64,000 nt of DNA. Source: Microlunatus speluncae (GTDB taxonomy: Bacteria; Actinomycetota; Actinomycetes; Propionibacteriales; Propionibacteriaceae). Position numbers and translations under genes: made by a program. The notes beneath the pieces are model-generated. The model ran no database searches. It was not told where the DNA came from and worked only from the letters and a program-made list of their open reading frames with translations. Shown here one piece after another: positions 1 to 9,019 of the stretch (position 1 is its first letter; each line of letters begins with the position of its first letter). The stretch lies in contig NZ_VKCZ01000007.1 of NCBI RefSeq assembly GCF_009299835.1, positions 1 through 64,000 on the forward strand. The letters are read 5' to 3'.

Positions 1-372
1 CGAAGTCGAGACCACCCACTACGCTGCAAGAAACCGTCTCATCCCGACCGGGTAGAGACACAAACCGAGGTACCCGGAAAACCCGGGGCGGTTCAAGTCG
101 ACCCTGGTCGAGAAACGCACGGCGAACGGGCCCCGGGCACTTGCGAAAAGTCCACCCCGGTCGGGAAACGCACGCCAACGCGCCCCGAGCACGTGCGAAA
201 GTCCACCCCGGTCGAGAAACACACGCCAGCAGACCCCGGGCAGGTGCGAAAGTCGACCCCGGTCGAGAAACACACGCCAACGCGCCCCGAGCACGTGCGA
301 CAGTCCACCCCGGTCGAGAAACGCACGGCGAACGGGGCTCCCCGGGGCCCAGGGCGGCTGGGCCGGTCGGCG
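1..372. repeat. Noncoding tandem array, five units of about 51 bp
   Basis: There is no credible gene here. Five near-identical units begin at 95, 148, 199, 250 and 301 (spacing 53, 51, 51, 51). The core reads AAGTCCACCCCGGTCGAGAA with few changes, and the units are separated by CG-rich spacers that contain short palindromes such as GCACGTGC. The array lies just beyond the 3' end of the leftward glycosidase gene that stops at 373. Its reverse complement resembles the second array at 13412-13660. The first 90 bases show nothing recognisable. The array has no direct-repeat/spacer logic of a CRISPR, because the spacers themselves are nearly conserved. Confidence 0.85.
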
Positions 373-2394
373 TCAAGGTGTGTGGAAATGATCAAGCAGG
401 GTGGTGGTCAGGGTGCAGCCGGAGACCAGCGTTGAGCAGTTGCCGTTGAAGAAGCTCGCCTTGCGGGCGGGCTCGGCCGGGGCATCCGGAAGGCCGACCC
501 AGTAGGCCTGGCCGAAGGGGCCCTCGCGGGTGACCCGGCTGATCCGGCGGAGCCAGTCGAGGGTCGCTTCATGATCACCGAAGCGGAGCCGGACGTCCGC
601 GCACAGGCCGGGCCAGCCGCCGTAGGCGCCGGTGGACTGGTGATCGGCCCGGAAGGTCTGGAACTCCGGCAGTTCGGTGGTCAGGCTGTCGGTGTCCTTC
701 GGCGACAGGGCCCGCATCCAGTCCTCGGTGGCCAGCTCGGCGGTGAAGAACTCAAGCATCGCCGCCCGGGTCGGCTGATCCAGCGCATCGGTGAGGTAGC
801 GGCCGACGTAGATGAAGTCGAGGCAGGTGCGGACTTCGCGATCACCCGAGGGAGTACGGCAGCGGAACGGACCGCCGGCGAACAGGCCGAGCACCGCCCG
901 CTCGATCCGGGCCGCGGCCGCCTCATGCTCGGCGGACCGCTCGGGATCGAGCATCCCGGCGGCGAAGCGGTGGCACCAGGCGGCGAGCGCGTTGAACGAC
1001 GCGACGCCGTGCTCGTAGGAACTGACGCATTCCAGCACGTTGTGGGAGCCGCCGTAGTCGGCAAGCTCAGCACCGGCCGCCAGTTCGCGGTGCCGGTCGA
1101 CATGGCTCAGCAGTCGCTCCCGAACGGTGACGTCGCCCAACGACCGGTCAAGCCAGGCCAGGTCGCCGGTGCCGGCGAGATAATCGGCGGCCGCGGCGAG
1201 GATGGCTCCGTCGTTGACGCCGTACCACATCCCGACGCCCTGGCCGGTGAGCAGATCGACGCCCCAGTTGCGATCCACGCCGACCCGCAGGAACAGCTCC
1301 AGCTGCTCCCGCAGCACCACCGGGTCGAGCCGGCTGAGCAGCGGCGCGGCCTGGTGCAGCTCCCAGAGGAAGCTGGTGGTTGCCGCACCGTCGGTCGCGC
1401 CGGTGGTGTAGCCGACCCGCAGCGGCTCCCGGTCCTCGGTCCAGATCGCCTGGCCACCGGTCGCGAACCGAGCCCGCGGACCAAGATCACGGAAGGTCCG
1501 CCGGCCGTGGATCAGGGCCAGGATCCCGGCGTAGTAGAGCCGATCAAGCTCGGCATCGTCGAAGGTGATCGCCGGCAGCCGACCGGAGAAATGATCATCG
1601 TCGTCGGTGAACGCGGACTGCCAGACCCCTTCCCAGGCGTCGATCGCGGTGCCTCCGACCGCGTCCGGTTCGGGTGCGGTGATCACCGAATCGACTCCCT
1701 GCCGCGCGGACCAGGAGAAGGTGTCCCCCGGCTCGACGGTGATCACGAAAGCGGCGAGCCGACCGGGCCCGGAGCACGGGCGGCCGGCGTACAGATCGTC
1801 CAGCCGCTGGTAGGTCTCGATCCGGGCGCCGGCGCCGCCGCGGACCACGGCCCGGCCGAAGGTCTTGTTGTCGGTGATCACGATGCTGTCGCCGGCGGCG
1901 GTGACGTTGAGTTGTGGCACGTCCTCCGGCGGCAGGTTCCAGTAGCTGCCGTACCCCCAGACCCGGCACAGGCCGCCGAAGACGATCGCGTACGTGCCGG
2001 CCTGATGGAAGGTCAGCCGCTCGACCAGGTCGGCGCCGGTGATCGGATCAGGATCCGCGGCCGGCGGCGCCAGCCGGGTCGTGGTGCTGACCACCGGGTG
2101 CCGGCGGAGCAGTTCGGCGGCCGCGATCTGGTACGAGGTGCCGGCCGGATCCACCCGCCGCACGGACCGGCTCGACCCGTCGGCCGGGTCGAGCCGGTAG
2201 AGCAGGCCGACCGGGGTCGGCAGCGCGGTCGGCGGGGCGTGCCAGTTCTGCACGCCGGTCGGACCCCAGGCGGCTTGCACGGTGCCGACGAAGTTCTGCA
2301 GCACCGGCAGCGAGAACCACTTCTCGGCGGCCGGGGTCTGCCAGTCGCTGCGCAAGCTGTCGACCGGCGGCGGAGCGGCCGGCCGGGCCCTCAC
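373..2394 (-). CDS. Predicted six-hairpin (alpha/alpha)6 glycoside hydrolase
   Basis: A 673-residue protein without a signal peptide or membrane segment. The N-terminal third looks like beta-sandwich sequence and the C-terminal two thirds are helical with many Trp, Gly and acidic positions (for example VGMWYGVNDGA, DYGGSHNVLE, YGGWPGL), as in bacterial six-hairpin glycosidases. The exact GH family and substrate cannot be told from sequence alone. The GTG start at 2394 overlaps the TGA of the upstream secreted hydrolase by four bases (GTGA), so the two should be translationally coupled. Reading further upstream in frame only produces Arg/Pro-rich shadow sequence. Inference: the secreted partner acts on an external glycan and this cytoplasmic enzyme finishes the product. 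Confidence 0.6.
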   Translation of the reverse strand: MRARPAAPPPVDSLRSDWQTPAAEKWFSLPVLQNFVGTVQAAWGPTGVQNWHAPPTALPTPVGLLYRLDPADGSSRSVRRVDPAGTSYQIAAAELLRRHPVVSTTTRLAPPAADPDPITGADLVERLTFHQAGTYAIVFGGLCRVWGYGSYWNLPPEDVPQLNVTAAGDSIVITDNKTFGRAVVRGGAGARIETYQRLDDLYAGRPCSGPGRLAAFVITVEPGDTFSWSARQGVDSVITAPEPDAVGGTAIDAWEGVWQSAFTDDDDHFSGRLPAITFDDAELDRLYYAGILALIHGRRTFRDLGPRARFATGGQAIWTEDREPLRVGYTTGATDGAATTSFLWELHQAAPLLSRLDPVVLREQLELFLRVGVDRNWGVDLLTGQGVGMWYGVNDGAILAAAADYLAGTGDLAWLDRSLGDVTVRERLLSHVDRHRELAAGAELADYGGSHNVLECVSSYEHGVASFNALAAWCHRFAAGMLDPERSAEHEAAAARIERAVLGLFAGGPFRCRTPSGDREVRTCLDFIYVGRYLTDALDQPTRAAMLEFFTAELATEDWMRALSPKDTDSLTTELPEFQTFRADHQSTGAYGGWPGLCADVRLRFGDHEATLDWLRRISRVTREGPFGQAYWVGLPDAPAEPARKASFFNGNCSTLVSGCTLTTTLLDHFHTP

Positions 2395-5300
2395 CGGACA
2401 GCCAGCTCGAGGTACCCGTGACCGTCGATCTCCACGGTGTAGGCATCCCCGGTCACCGCCGGCAGCTCCCGCCCGCCGACGAGATCGGACGGCCGGGCGC
2501 CGGTGCCGATCCCGGTGCCGGCCAGGTCGACCGTCACCGACCGGGCATCGGCGCCGTAGTTCAAGATCACCAGGCTGGTCAGCCCGCCACTGCGGTCGGT
2601 GCGCAGGAAGGCCCACACTGCTGCGTCGTCGGTGCTCAACTGCACCCGGCCGCCGGCCGGCTCGAGTGACCGATCGGCGGTCTGCGCCCGCTGGATTGCC
2701 GCCAGCTGCTCGCGTTGATCATCGGTCCAGCCGGCGATGGTCTGCTCCTCCGGCCGATACAGGTGATAGCCGTTGCTGATGTAGAACAGCGAACCGGCGC
2801 TGGTCAGGGTGGCGAACTCCAGCAACCGCTGCTGGGCCGGCACCACCTTGGCCGGATCCGGCTTGCCGTCGGTCAGGTCGGCCTCCCAGCCCGGGGCCTC
2901 GACCTGCACACCACCGGCCCCGACGACCGCGTCCCGGCTGGTCCGGAACGCCGCGTCGAGCCCGCTCGGATCCTCCTTGATCATGGCCGGAACGATCTTG
3001 TTCCGGTTCGCGTCGCCCCAGAAGTTGATCGACAGGTCCTGCACCGTGGTGTAGCCCCAGTCGTTGATCATCTCCAGGTAGGTCTGCTGCACCTTTCCCT
3101 CGTAGTTGGTGTTGATCCCCTCGGCCATCATCGACGGGTTGTAGTCGCGTAGCACGTCGGTGATGAACGTGTTGTTGAGCTCGCGGGTGAATCCCCAGTA
3201 GACGACCGGCGCGTCCAGGCCGACGCCGTCGGCGCCGCGATCCATCCAGAACCGGAGGATCTTCGCCGCCTCGTTGCGCCACTCCGCGGTCTCCCAGTTG
3301 AAGCTCGGCAGCCGCTCGCCCCAGAACGCGTAGTACCAGACGCCGGTGCCCGGATCCCGATACCAGCGATCACCCTGTTCTTCCTTGCTGAACACGAAAT
3401 TCCGGGTGATCGGGGTGTCCTTGCCGGCGGCGAAATCCTTGATCGCCTGCTGGAAGTCGGGCGCGGTGACGTGGGCGTAGCCGAGGTTCTCGAACAAGAT
3501 CACCTTCAGCCCCTGCTCGTGCGCGGCGTCGATCAGGCTGCGGAACTCGGCCATCGTGCCGAGCTCGGAGGCGACCGCGAAGTTGTCGGTGGCGCCTAGT
3601 CCGGCGAACTCCTCGCTCGGGCCCTCCTTGAAGCCGGCCAGCTCCAGCGCCTCGAAGCCCTGGCGCCGCAACTCCGGCAACTGCTTCTCGATCTCGGTCC
3701 AGCGCAGCCCGTACTGCTTCGGGAAGTAGCGCTTCACCGGGCCGGTCCGCTCCCACCAGTCGGTCGCGACCGGCGAGCCGACGCCGAGCACCCGGAGCGA
3801 GGTGGAGCTGGGCAGGTTGCCGTTCGCGCTGCCGGCGACGGTCAGCCGGATCCAGCGGTACGTCCCCGAGACGTCGGCCGCGTAGTCGCGGCGCGGCTCG
3901 CCGCCGGTGGACCGGGCCAGCCGGGTCCAGCCGCGGCCGTCGGCCGAGCCTTCCATGATCACGTTCCAGGCGTCCCGGGCGGCGAAGGTCTGCTCGATCC
4001 GGCTCAGCGCGGCCGGGTAGCCGAGATCGACGGTCAGGCTGGATCGGCGCGAGGTGGTGGCCTGCCAGTACGAGTCGGGGTCGGCGTCGACCGCCCGGGC
4101 CGGCTCGTGGCCGCGGACGTTGCTGCTCGAGGTGAGCGGCACCCCGGCAGCAAGATCACGGTCGATCGGCAGCCCCAGCGCCTCGAACGCGATGCTGGAG
4201 GCCCAACGCCCGTTGCCGGACAGCACGACCAGCCGCAGGTAGCGGTAGTGGCCCTCGACGTCGTGCACGAACGCCTTGCCGCGCTTCGGCTCGGCCTGAT
4301 CGACCAGCTTCGTCCAGGACTTGCGGTCGACCGACGCCTCGATCCGGTACGTGTACAGGTCCTCGTCGTGGAAGACCTGGCGGAGCTGGCGCAGCTGCAC
4401 CCGGCCGCGCAGGTCGATCTCGAGCGTCTTCGGGAAGCGGCTGTCGGAGCCGATCCAGGTGGTGGCATCGTCGCCGTCGACGGCGAACTCGGCCGGGTAG
4501 GCCGGCGCCGACACCGACGTGGCGATGGAGCCGAGAGCAAGATCGGGATAGCCGTACACCTCGAGCCCCGCGCTCTGTGCCGGCACGCCCTCGGGTGCGC
4601 CGGTGATCGTGAGCCGGATCAGCCGGAACCGCGCCTGGCCGTCATCACCGGGGACCGCGGCCGCGAACAGGTGACCGGTCGCCGCGGTCTCGGTGATCTT
4701 GGTCCACTGCGCGCCGTCCGGCGATCCGTCGATCCGGAAGGACCAGTCGCCGCGCTCGGCGAAGCGCTGCCGGACCCCGGTGACCAGCGCCGGGCTGCCA
4801 AGATCGACGGTCAGGGTCTGGGTGCCCCCGGTCGCGGCCCGCCACTGGGTGCCGGTGCTGCCGTCGGTCGCCAGCCGGGCCTCGTGACCGTCGGCCGCGC
4901 TGGTCGCCTCGGCCGGTCGGCCCTGTGCCAGGTCCAGGCCCTGGGTCGAGCCGGCGACGACCAGTTCGGCGACCGCCCGCGCGTCCCGTTCGCCCTGGAT
5001 CCGGACCCGCAACTGACCGAACATCCCGGAGAGCGGCTCGCCGAGACTGCGGCCGACCAGGCCGGCCCGGTCGACGACCCGGACCCAGTCGTCGCCGTCG
5101 ACCGAGGCCTCGATGATCACGGACCGCTCCGCGACCCGGGTGAAGTCGACCCGGACCGAGGTCAGCCAGGCCGGGCGGCCGAGATCGAGCCGGAGCACCG
5201 GCTCCTCGTCGTCGGCGGCCGGCGCCCAGGCCGTGCCCGGGTCGCCGTCGAGGGCCAGTTCGGCAGCCGCACCGGCGGCAGCCGATGAGGCGTGCACGTC

Positions 5301-5438
5301 GCCGGTCAGTGGGCCGGGGCCGACGGCCGGCTCAGCGGGTGGATCGGCCGCGGCATTCGGGCCGGGCACGGCTGTGGCGAGCAACGCCAGGCCGAGGACC
5401 AATATCAGGGGCAGCCGACGACGACGGGGTCGCACCAT
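2391..5438 (-). CDS. Secreted GH13-like glycosidase with four discoidin-like modules
   Basis: A 1015-residue exported protein. Residues 1-32 form a signal peptide (Arg-rich start, hydrophobic LILVLGLALLAT stretch, Ala-rich cleavage region). Four consecutive F5/8 type C (discoidin-like) carbohydrate-binding modules follow at about 35-165, 165-300, 300-430 and 430-560, each with an AxDGDxxTxW-type motif and a sSxDGxxW strand. From about 565 to 930 is a TIM barrel resembling GH13, with likely nucleophile Asp742 (GVGLDAP) and acid/base Glu773 (MAEG), and a C-terminal beta domain. The ATG at 5438 has a clear GAGG Shine-Dalgarno eight bases upstream. The substrate is unknown; four binding modules suggest a polymer. 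It forms an operon with the downstream GTGA-coupled gene and diverges from a GntR regulator that probably controls it. Confidence 0.75.
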   Translation of the reverse strand: MVRPRRRRLPLILVLGLALLATAVPGPNAAADPPAEPAVGPGPLTGDVHASSAAAGAAAELALDGDPGTAWAPAADDEEPVLRLDLGRPAWLTSVRVDFTRVAERSVIIEASVDGDDWVRVVDRAGLVGRSLGEPLSGMFGQLRVRIQGERDARAVAELVVAGSTQGLDLAQGRPAEATSAADGHEARLATDGSTGTQWRAATGGTQTLTVDLGSPALVTGVRQRFAERGDWSFRIDGSPDGAQWTKITETAATGHLFAAAVPGDDGQARFRLIRLTITGAPEGVPAQSAGLEVYGYPDLALGSIATSVSAPAYPAEFAVDGDDATTWIGSDSRFPKTLEIDLRGRVQLRQLRQVFHDEDLYTYRIEASVDRKSWTKLVDQAEPKRGKAFVHDVEGHYRYLRLVVLSGNGRWASSIAFEALGLPIDRDLAAGVPLTSSSNVRGHEPARAVDADPDSYWQATTSRRSSLTVDLGYPAALSRIEQTFAARDAWNVIMEGSADGRGWTRLARSTGGEPRRDYAADVSGTYRWIRLTVAGSANGNLPSSTSLRVLGVGSPVATDWWERTGPVKRYFPKQYGLRWTEIEKQLPELRRQGFEALELAGFKEGPSEEFAGLGATDNFAVASELGTMAEFRSLIDAAHEQGLKVILFENLGYAHVTAPDFQQAIKDFAAGKDTPITRNFVFSKEEQGDRWYRDPGTGVWYYAFWGERLPSFNWETAEWRNEAAKILRFWMDRGADGVGLDAPVVYWGFTRELNNTFITDVLRDYNPSMMAEGINTNYEGKVQQTYLEMINDWGYTTVQDLSINFWGDANRNKIVPAMIKEDPSGLDAAFRTSRDAVVGAGGVQVEAPGWEADLTDGKPDPAKVVPAQQRLLEFATLTSAGSLFYISNGYHLYRPEEQTIAGWTDDQREQLAAIQRAQTADRSLEPAGGRVQLSTDDAAVWAFLRTDRSGGLTSLVILNYGADARSVTVDLAGTGIGTGARPSDLVGGRELPAVTGDAYTVEIDGHGYLELAVR

Positions 5439-5480
5439 GATCGTTTCCTCGAGTGAGTGAGAGGCTTCGGGAGCGTTCGC

Positions 5481-5498
5481 ATACTTGCATACAAGTAT
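5481..5498. promoter_or_regulatory. Palindromic operator, probably of the GntR regulator
   Basis: The perfect inverted repeat ATACTTG-CATA-CAAGTAT sits in the 81-base gap between the divergent secreted hydrolase (start 5438) and the GntR regulator (start 5520). Dyads of this form with a TTG/CAA core are typical for GntR/FCD regulators, so one site could control both directions. Confidence 0.7.
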
Positions 5499-5519
5499 CC
5501 GACCTGCAACCATGATCAG

Positions 5520-6233
5520 GTGACGACGGACACCGGCAGACTCGACCTCGCGCTGCGTCCGGTCGCGCGCGGATCGGCCGAGACCCGGGCCTCCGACCGG
5601 GTCTACGCGACCTTGATCAGTGCGATCCGCCGCCTCGACCTCGCCCCCGGATCCGCCTTGTCCGAAACGGAGCTGGCCCGTCGGCTCGGGGTCAGCCGGA
5701 CCCCGATCCGGGAGGCGATCGGACGGCTGGTCGATCAAGGGCTGCTGGAGGTGGTGCCCCAGGTCGGCACCCGGGTGGCGCGGATCCGGATGGCCGAGGC
5801 CGAGGAGGCGCGGTTCGTCCGGGAGCACCTCGAGATCGCCTGCCTGCGTGAGGTCTGCAAGCTGCCCGGCCGCGACGTCGGCGAGTTGCGGGCCAGCGTG
5901 GCCCGGCAGCAGCGGGCGCACCGGGCCGGAGACCTGGACGGCTTCTTCGAGGCGGACGAGGAGATGCACCGGACCGTCTTCGCGCTCAGCGGCTATCCCG
6001 GGGCGTGGCAGGCAGCCAGCCAGAAGAAGCTGCACCTGGACCGGATCCGCCGGCTCAGCCTCCCCGGGCCGGGAACCATTGCCGAGCTGATCGGCGAGCA
6101 CCGGGCGATCATCGACGCGATCGAGGCCGGCGACGGCCGGTCCGGTGCCGCACTGCTCCGGCGACATGCCCGGCGGGCGCTGCGCTACGCGCCGGACCTG
6201 CGGGCCGCCCACCCCGATCTGTTCGAGGACTGA
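5520..6233 (+). CDS. GntR-family (FCD-type) transcriptional regulator
   Basis: A 237-residue regulator. The N-terminal winged helix (about residues 30-90) contains the hallmark LGVSRTPIREAI recognition region. The C-terminal helical domain shows the FCD pattern (conserved Arg/Glu helices, DEEMHRTVF and GEHRAIIDAI with metal-type Asp/His positions). FCD regulators usually sense sugar acids. The GTG at 5520 is chosen because upstream in-frame sequence runs through the operator palindrome. It is followed five bases later by mannonate dehydratase and then an SMP-30 lactonase, so uronate/aldonate metabolites are the likely inducers. It probably autoregulates and represses the divergent glycosidase operon. 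Confidence 0.85.
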   Translation: MTTDTGRLDLALRPVARGSAETRASDRVYATLISAIRRLDLAPGSALSETELARRLGVSRTPIREAIGRLVDQGLLEVVPQVGTRVARIRMAEAEEARFVREHLEIACLREVCKLPGRDVGELRASVARQQRAHRAGDLDGFFEADEEMHRTVFALSGYPGAWQAASQKKLHLDRIRRLSLPGPGTIAELIGEHRAIIDAIEAGDGRSGAALLRRHARRALRYAPDLRAAHPDLFED

Positions 6234-6238
6234 CGCCG

Positions 6239-7279
6239 ATGCCGATCACCCTCTCGATGGGCCATGTCGATCATTACGACGAGCGGATCGCCCGCTTCGC
6301 CCGGCAGCTCGGCCTGACCGGCGTGCAGCTGCACAACCCGGTCAACCTGGACGCCGCGGCCGGCCACTGGACCGCCGCCGACGTGATCGCGCTGCGGCGC
6401 CGGATCGAGGACGACGGCCTCACCCTGGATGGGCTGGAGAACGTGCCCGGTGATCAGTTCCTGCCGATCATCCACGGCACGCCGGGCCGCGACCGGGCGC
6501 TGGAGCACTATCGCGCGACGATCGCCGCGCTCGGTGCCGCCGGGGTCCGGCTGCTCGGCTACAACTTCCTGGCCGGCTACGTCTGGCGGACCGAGATGCG
6601 GGCCGAGGGCCGGGGCGGCGCCCGGGTCACCGGCTTCGATCTCGACCAGGCCCTGCGACACGGAAACGCGCTCGACTACGCCGGACTGTCGCCGGCGGGC
6701 GCGTACCCGGAACTCAGCGCGGCCGAGCTGCGGGCCAACCACGAGATCTTCCTCGACGCCGTCCTGCCGGTGGCCGAGGAGCACGGGGTACGACTGTCGC
6801 TGCATCCGGACGACCCGCCGGTCGACACCCCGCTCGGCGGCACCGCCCGGATCTTCACCTCGCCCGAGTCCTTGATCGACATCGCCGACCGCTACGCCGA
6901 CAGCCCGGCCTGGTGTCTCACACTGTGCCTCGGCACCGTCTCCGAGATGGGCGGTCAGGCGGCCGTGGACGCGGTGATCGATCACCTCGGGCCGCGCGGT
7001 CAGCTCGGCTATGTGCATTTCCGCGACGTCGCCGGGACCGTACCGACCTTCAGTGAATGCTTTCTGGGTGAGGGAAATCTCGATCCTGCCCGGACGCTGC
7101 GCCGGCTGCACCGGGCCGGCTTCTCCGGTTTCATCATCGATGATCATGTGCCGGCGCTGGACGGCGACCTGGACACCTGGGGCGACACCTCGCCGGAGGC
7201 ATATTGCAGCCGGGGCCGGGCGCACGCCATCGGTTACCTCAGCGGAGTGCTGGACGCCCTCGACTCGGAACGGAGTTGA
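6239..7279 (+). CDS. uxuA: Mannonate dehydratase
   Basis: A 346-residue TIM-barrel enzyme that dehydrates D-mannonate to 2-keto-3-deoxygluconate (EC 4.2.1.8) in glucuronate catabolism. Family hallmarks are visible: LGYNFLAGYVWRTEM for the active-site YNF...WxRT segment, HPDDPP near residue 190, CLTLCLGT, and VHFRDVAGTVPTFSE for the metal-binding C-terminal part. It is somewhat shorter than the E. coli enzyme (about 390) but complete. The ATG at 6239 lies five bases after the GntR stop. The next gene starts two bases after its stop (TGATCATG junction), so the three genes form one operon. Confidence 0.85.
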   Translation: MPITLSMGHVDHYDERIARFARQLGLTGVQLHNPVNLDAAAGHWTAADVIALRRRIEDDGLTLDGLENVPGDQFLPIIHGTPGRDRALEHYRATIAALGAAGVRLLGYNFLAGYVWRTEMRAEGRGGARVTGFDLDQALRHGNALDYAGLSPAGAYPELSAAELRANHEIFLDAVLPVAEEHGVRLSLHPDDPPVDTPLGGTARIFTSPESLIDIADRYADSPAWCLTLCLGTVSEMGGQAAVDAVIDHLGPRGQLGYVHFRDVAGTVPTFSECFLGEGNLDPARTLRRLHRAGFSGFIIDDHVPALDGDLDTWGDTSPEAYCSRGRAHAIGYLSGVLDALDSERS

Positions 7280-7281
7280 TC

Positions 7282-8139
7282 ATGGAACCGGAGGTCGTGC
7301 TGCGCTGGCCGGCCCGGTGCGGCGAGGGCCCGGTGTGGGACGCGAAGACCGGGACGGTGCACTGGGTCGACATCCTGGCCGGTCAGGTGCACAGCACCGG
7401 TTGGCGCAACGGCCCGACCCGGACCATCGGCTTCGACGGACTGATCGGCGCCGCCGCCCCGCGGGCATCCGGCGGCTTCCTGCTGGCCACCCAGCAGGGC
7501 TTCGCCGGCTGCACCGCGACCGGTGAGATCGATCAGGAACTGATCATCCTCGACGACGCGCACCGGATGAACGACGCCAAGCTCGACCGGGCCGGCCGGT
7601 TCTGGGCCGGCAGCACCGAGTGGTCGTTCACCCCCGGCGACGGGGCCCTGTGGCGGCTGGACCCCGATCCGGCGACAGGGGCCTGGCGGGCCGAGACGGT
7701 GCTGGACGGACTGACCCTGCCGAACGGGCTGGACTGGAGCCCCGACGAGCGCACCTTCTATCTGGTCGACTCGATCGAGCGGGTGATCCTCGGCTACGAC
7801 CACGACCCGGCAACCGGGACGCTGAGCCGGCCGCGGCGACTGATCGAACTGCCCGACGACCCGGACGAGGGACTGCCGGACGGACTGTGCGTCGACGCCG
7901 CCGGCTGCCTGTGGGTCGCCCTCTACGACGCCGCCCGGCTGGACCGCTTCGCCCCGGACGGCGCCCGCCTGCTCTCCGTACCGCTGCCGGTGCGTCGCCC
8001 CACCAGCTGTGCCTTCGTCGGCCCGCGCCTCGACCGGCTCTGGATCACCTCCGCCCGCGAAGGCCTCCCGGACCCCACCGACCTGGACGGCTCGAACCTC
8101 CTCCTCCCTTCGCCCGGGGCCGTCGGTTTTTCACGTTGA
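7282..8139 (+). CDS. SMP-30/gluconolactonase-family sugar lactonase
   Basis: A 285-residue six-bladed beta-propeller lactonase. The four metal ligands of the family are present: Glu15 (GEGPVWD), Asn97 (RMNDAK), Asn148 (LPNGLDW) and Asp200 (LPDGLCVD). Such enzymes hydrolyse aldono- or uronolactones to the acids. Here it would feed an acid to the preceding mannonate dehydratase. The ATG at 7282 is separated from the upstream stop by two bases. The substrate cannot be fixed from sequence. It is the last gene of the GntR-uxuA operon, followed by a large hairpin at 8144-8198. Confidence 0.85.
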   Translation: MEPEVVLRWPARCGEGPVWDAKTGTVHWVDILAGQVHSTGWRNGPTRTIGFDGLIGAAAPRASGGFLLATQQGFAGCTATGEIDQELIILDDAHRMNDAKLDRAGRFWAGSTEWSFTPGDGALWRLDPDPATGAWRAETVLDGLTLPNGLDWSPDERTFYLVDSIERVILGYDHDPATGTLSRPRRLIELPDDPDEGLPDGLCVDAAGCLWVALYDAARLDRFAPDGARLLSVPLPVRRPTSCAFVGPRLDRLWITSAREGLPDPTDLDGSNLLLPSPGAVGFSR

Positions 8140-8143
8140 CGTG

Positions 8144-8198
8144 AGGAACTGACGCTCTGTGAACGTTGCAACCTTCATAGAGCGTCAGCAAGGTTCCT
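8144..8198. terminator. Nested inverted repeat, terminator or operator
   Basis: Outer arms AGGAAC (8144-8149) and GTTCCT (8193-8198) enclose inner arms TGACGCTCT (8150-8158) and AGAGCGTCA (8179-8187). It begins five bases after the lactonase stop. There is no T-run, so it may be a rho-independent-like structure or a regulator site for the DeoR gene downstream. Confidence 0.55.
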
Positions 8199-8263
8199 GA
8201 AGCTCGAGGCCGGGCAGCCACTTCCCGTTCGACATCTCACATGCAGTTTGTTTGAATGAACAC

Positions 8264-9019
8264 ATGGAGAGTTCGAACAGGCAGGAAGTGATCCTGCGGG
8301 GGGTACGGGAGCAAGGGCGGGTCACCGTCGACGACCTGGCACGGGAACTGGCCTGTTCGACCATGACGATCCGGCGCGACCTCGACCGACTGGCGGGACT
8401 GGGGCTGCTGCGCCGGGTGCACGGCGGTGCGGTCAGTGGGGCGACCGCGGAGGAGACGCCGTATCCGGTGCGCTCCAGCACCGCGGTCGAGGCCAAGCAG
8501 CGGATCGGGGAGGCCGCGGCGAAGTTGATCAGCGACGGCGAGACCGTACTGATCGACGGCGGCACCACCGCCCTCGAGGTCGCCCGCCGGCTCCGCGACC
8601 GACGACTGACCGTCATCCCGCTCGGCCTGCACGCGGCCACCGAACTGCGGGACACGGCCGGGATCCGATTGATCGTGCCCGGCGGCGACGTCCGCCCGGT
8701 CGAGCACGCGTTCGTCGGTCCACTGACCGTGTACGCGCTCGGCCTGCTCCGGTTCGACACCGCCGTGATCGGCTGCTGCGGCATCGACGCCACCGACGGG
8801 CTGACCGGCCACGACCTGGACGAGTCCGCGGTCAAGACCGCGGCCATCGCCGCCGCCCGGCGGACCATCGTCGTCGCCGACGCAGCCAAGTGGGGTGCTG
8901 GGGCCTTCACCCGGTTCGAGGACCTGTCCCGGGTGACCACGGTGATCACCGACGACGGTGCCCCGACCGAGCAGACCGACGCGCTGGCCGGGCGCGGGAT
9001 CGAGGTGCAGCGTGTCTAG
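8264..9019 (+). CDS. DeoR-family transcriptional repressor
   Basis: A 251-residue DeoR/GlpR-type regulator. The N-terminal HTH carries the signature (VTVDDLARELACSTMTIRRD). It is followed by a sugar-phosphate sensing domain with the typical DGGTTALEVAR, IGCCGIDATDGLT and VVADAAKWG motifs. ATG 8264 is preferred over TTG 8252 because the conserved region begins shortly after it. The sequence around the start (TGTTTGAATGAACA) is a short dyad that could be an autoregulatory operator. The downstream MFS gene starts eight bases before its stop, so it probably controls that transporter in response to a phosphorylated sugar. Confidence 0.85.
   Translation: MESSNRQEVILRGVREQGRVTVDDLARELACSTMTIRRDLDRLAGLGLLRRVHGGAVSGATAEETPYPVRSSTAVEAKQRIGEAAAKLISDGETVLIDGGTTALEVARRLRDRRLTVIPLGLHAATELRDTAGIRLIVPGGDVRPVEHAFVGPLTVYALGLLRFDTAVIGCCGIDATDGLTGHDLDESAVKTAAIAAARRTIVVADAAKWGAGAFTRFEDLSRVTTVITDDGAPTEQTDALAGRGIEVQRV

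Noticed and set aside
95..340. CRISPR array
   Set aside because: The segments between repeats are nearly identical rather than unique, the unit is not palindromic in the CRISPR manner, and no cas gene is present.
571..2421. Long plus-strand open frame opposite the six-hairpin glycosidase
   Set aside because: It is a mirror frame of high-GC coding DNA; composition is Gly/Arg/Pro-rich with no motif, while the minus strand has clear protein-like sequence and start/stop overlap.
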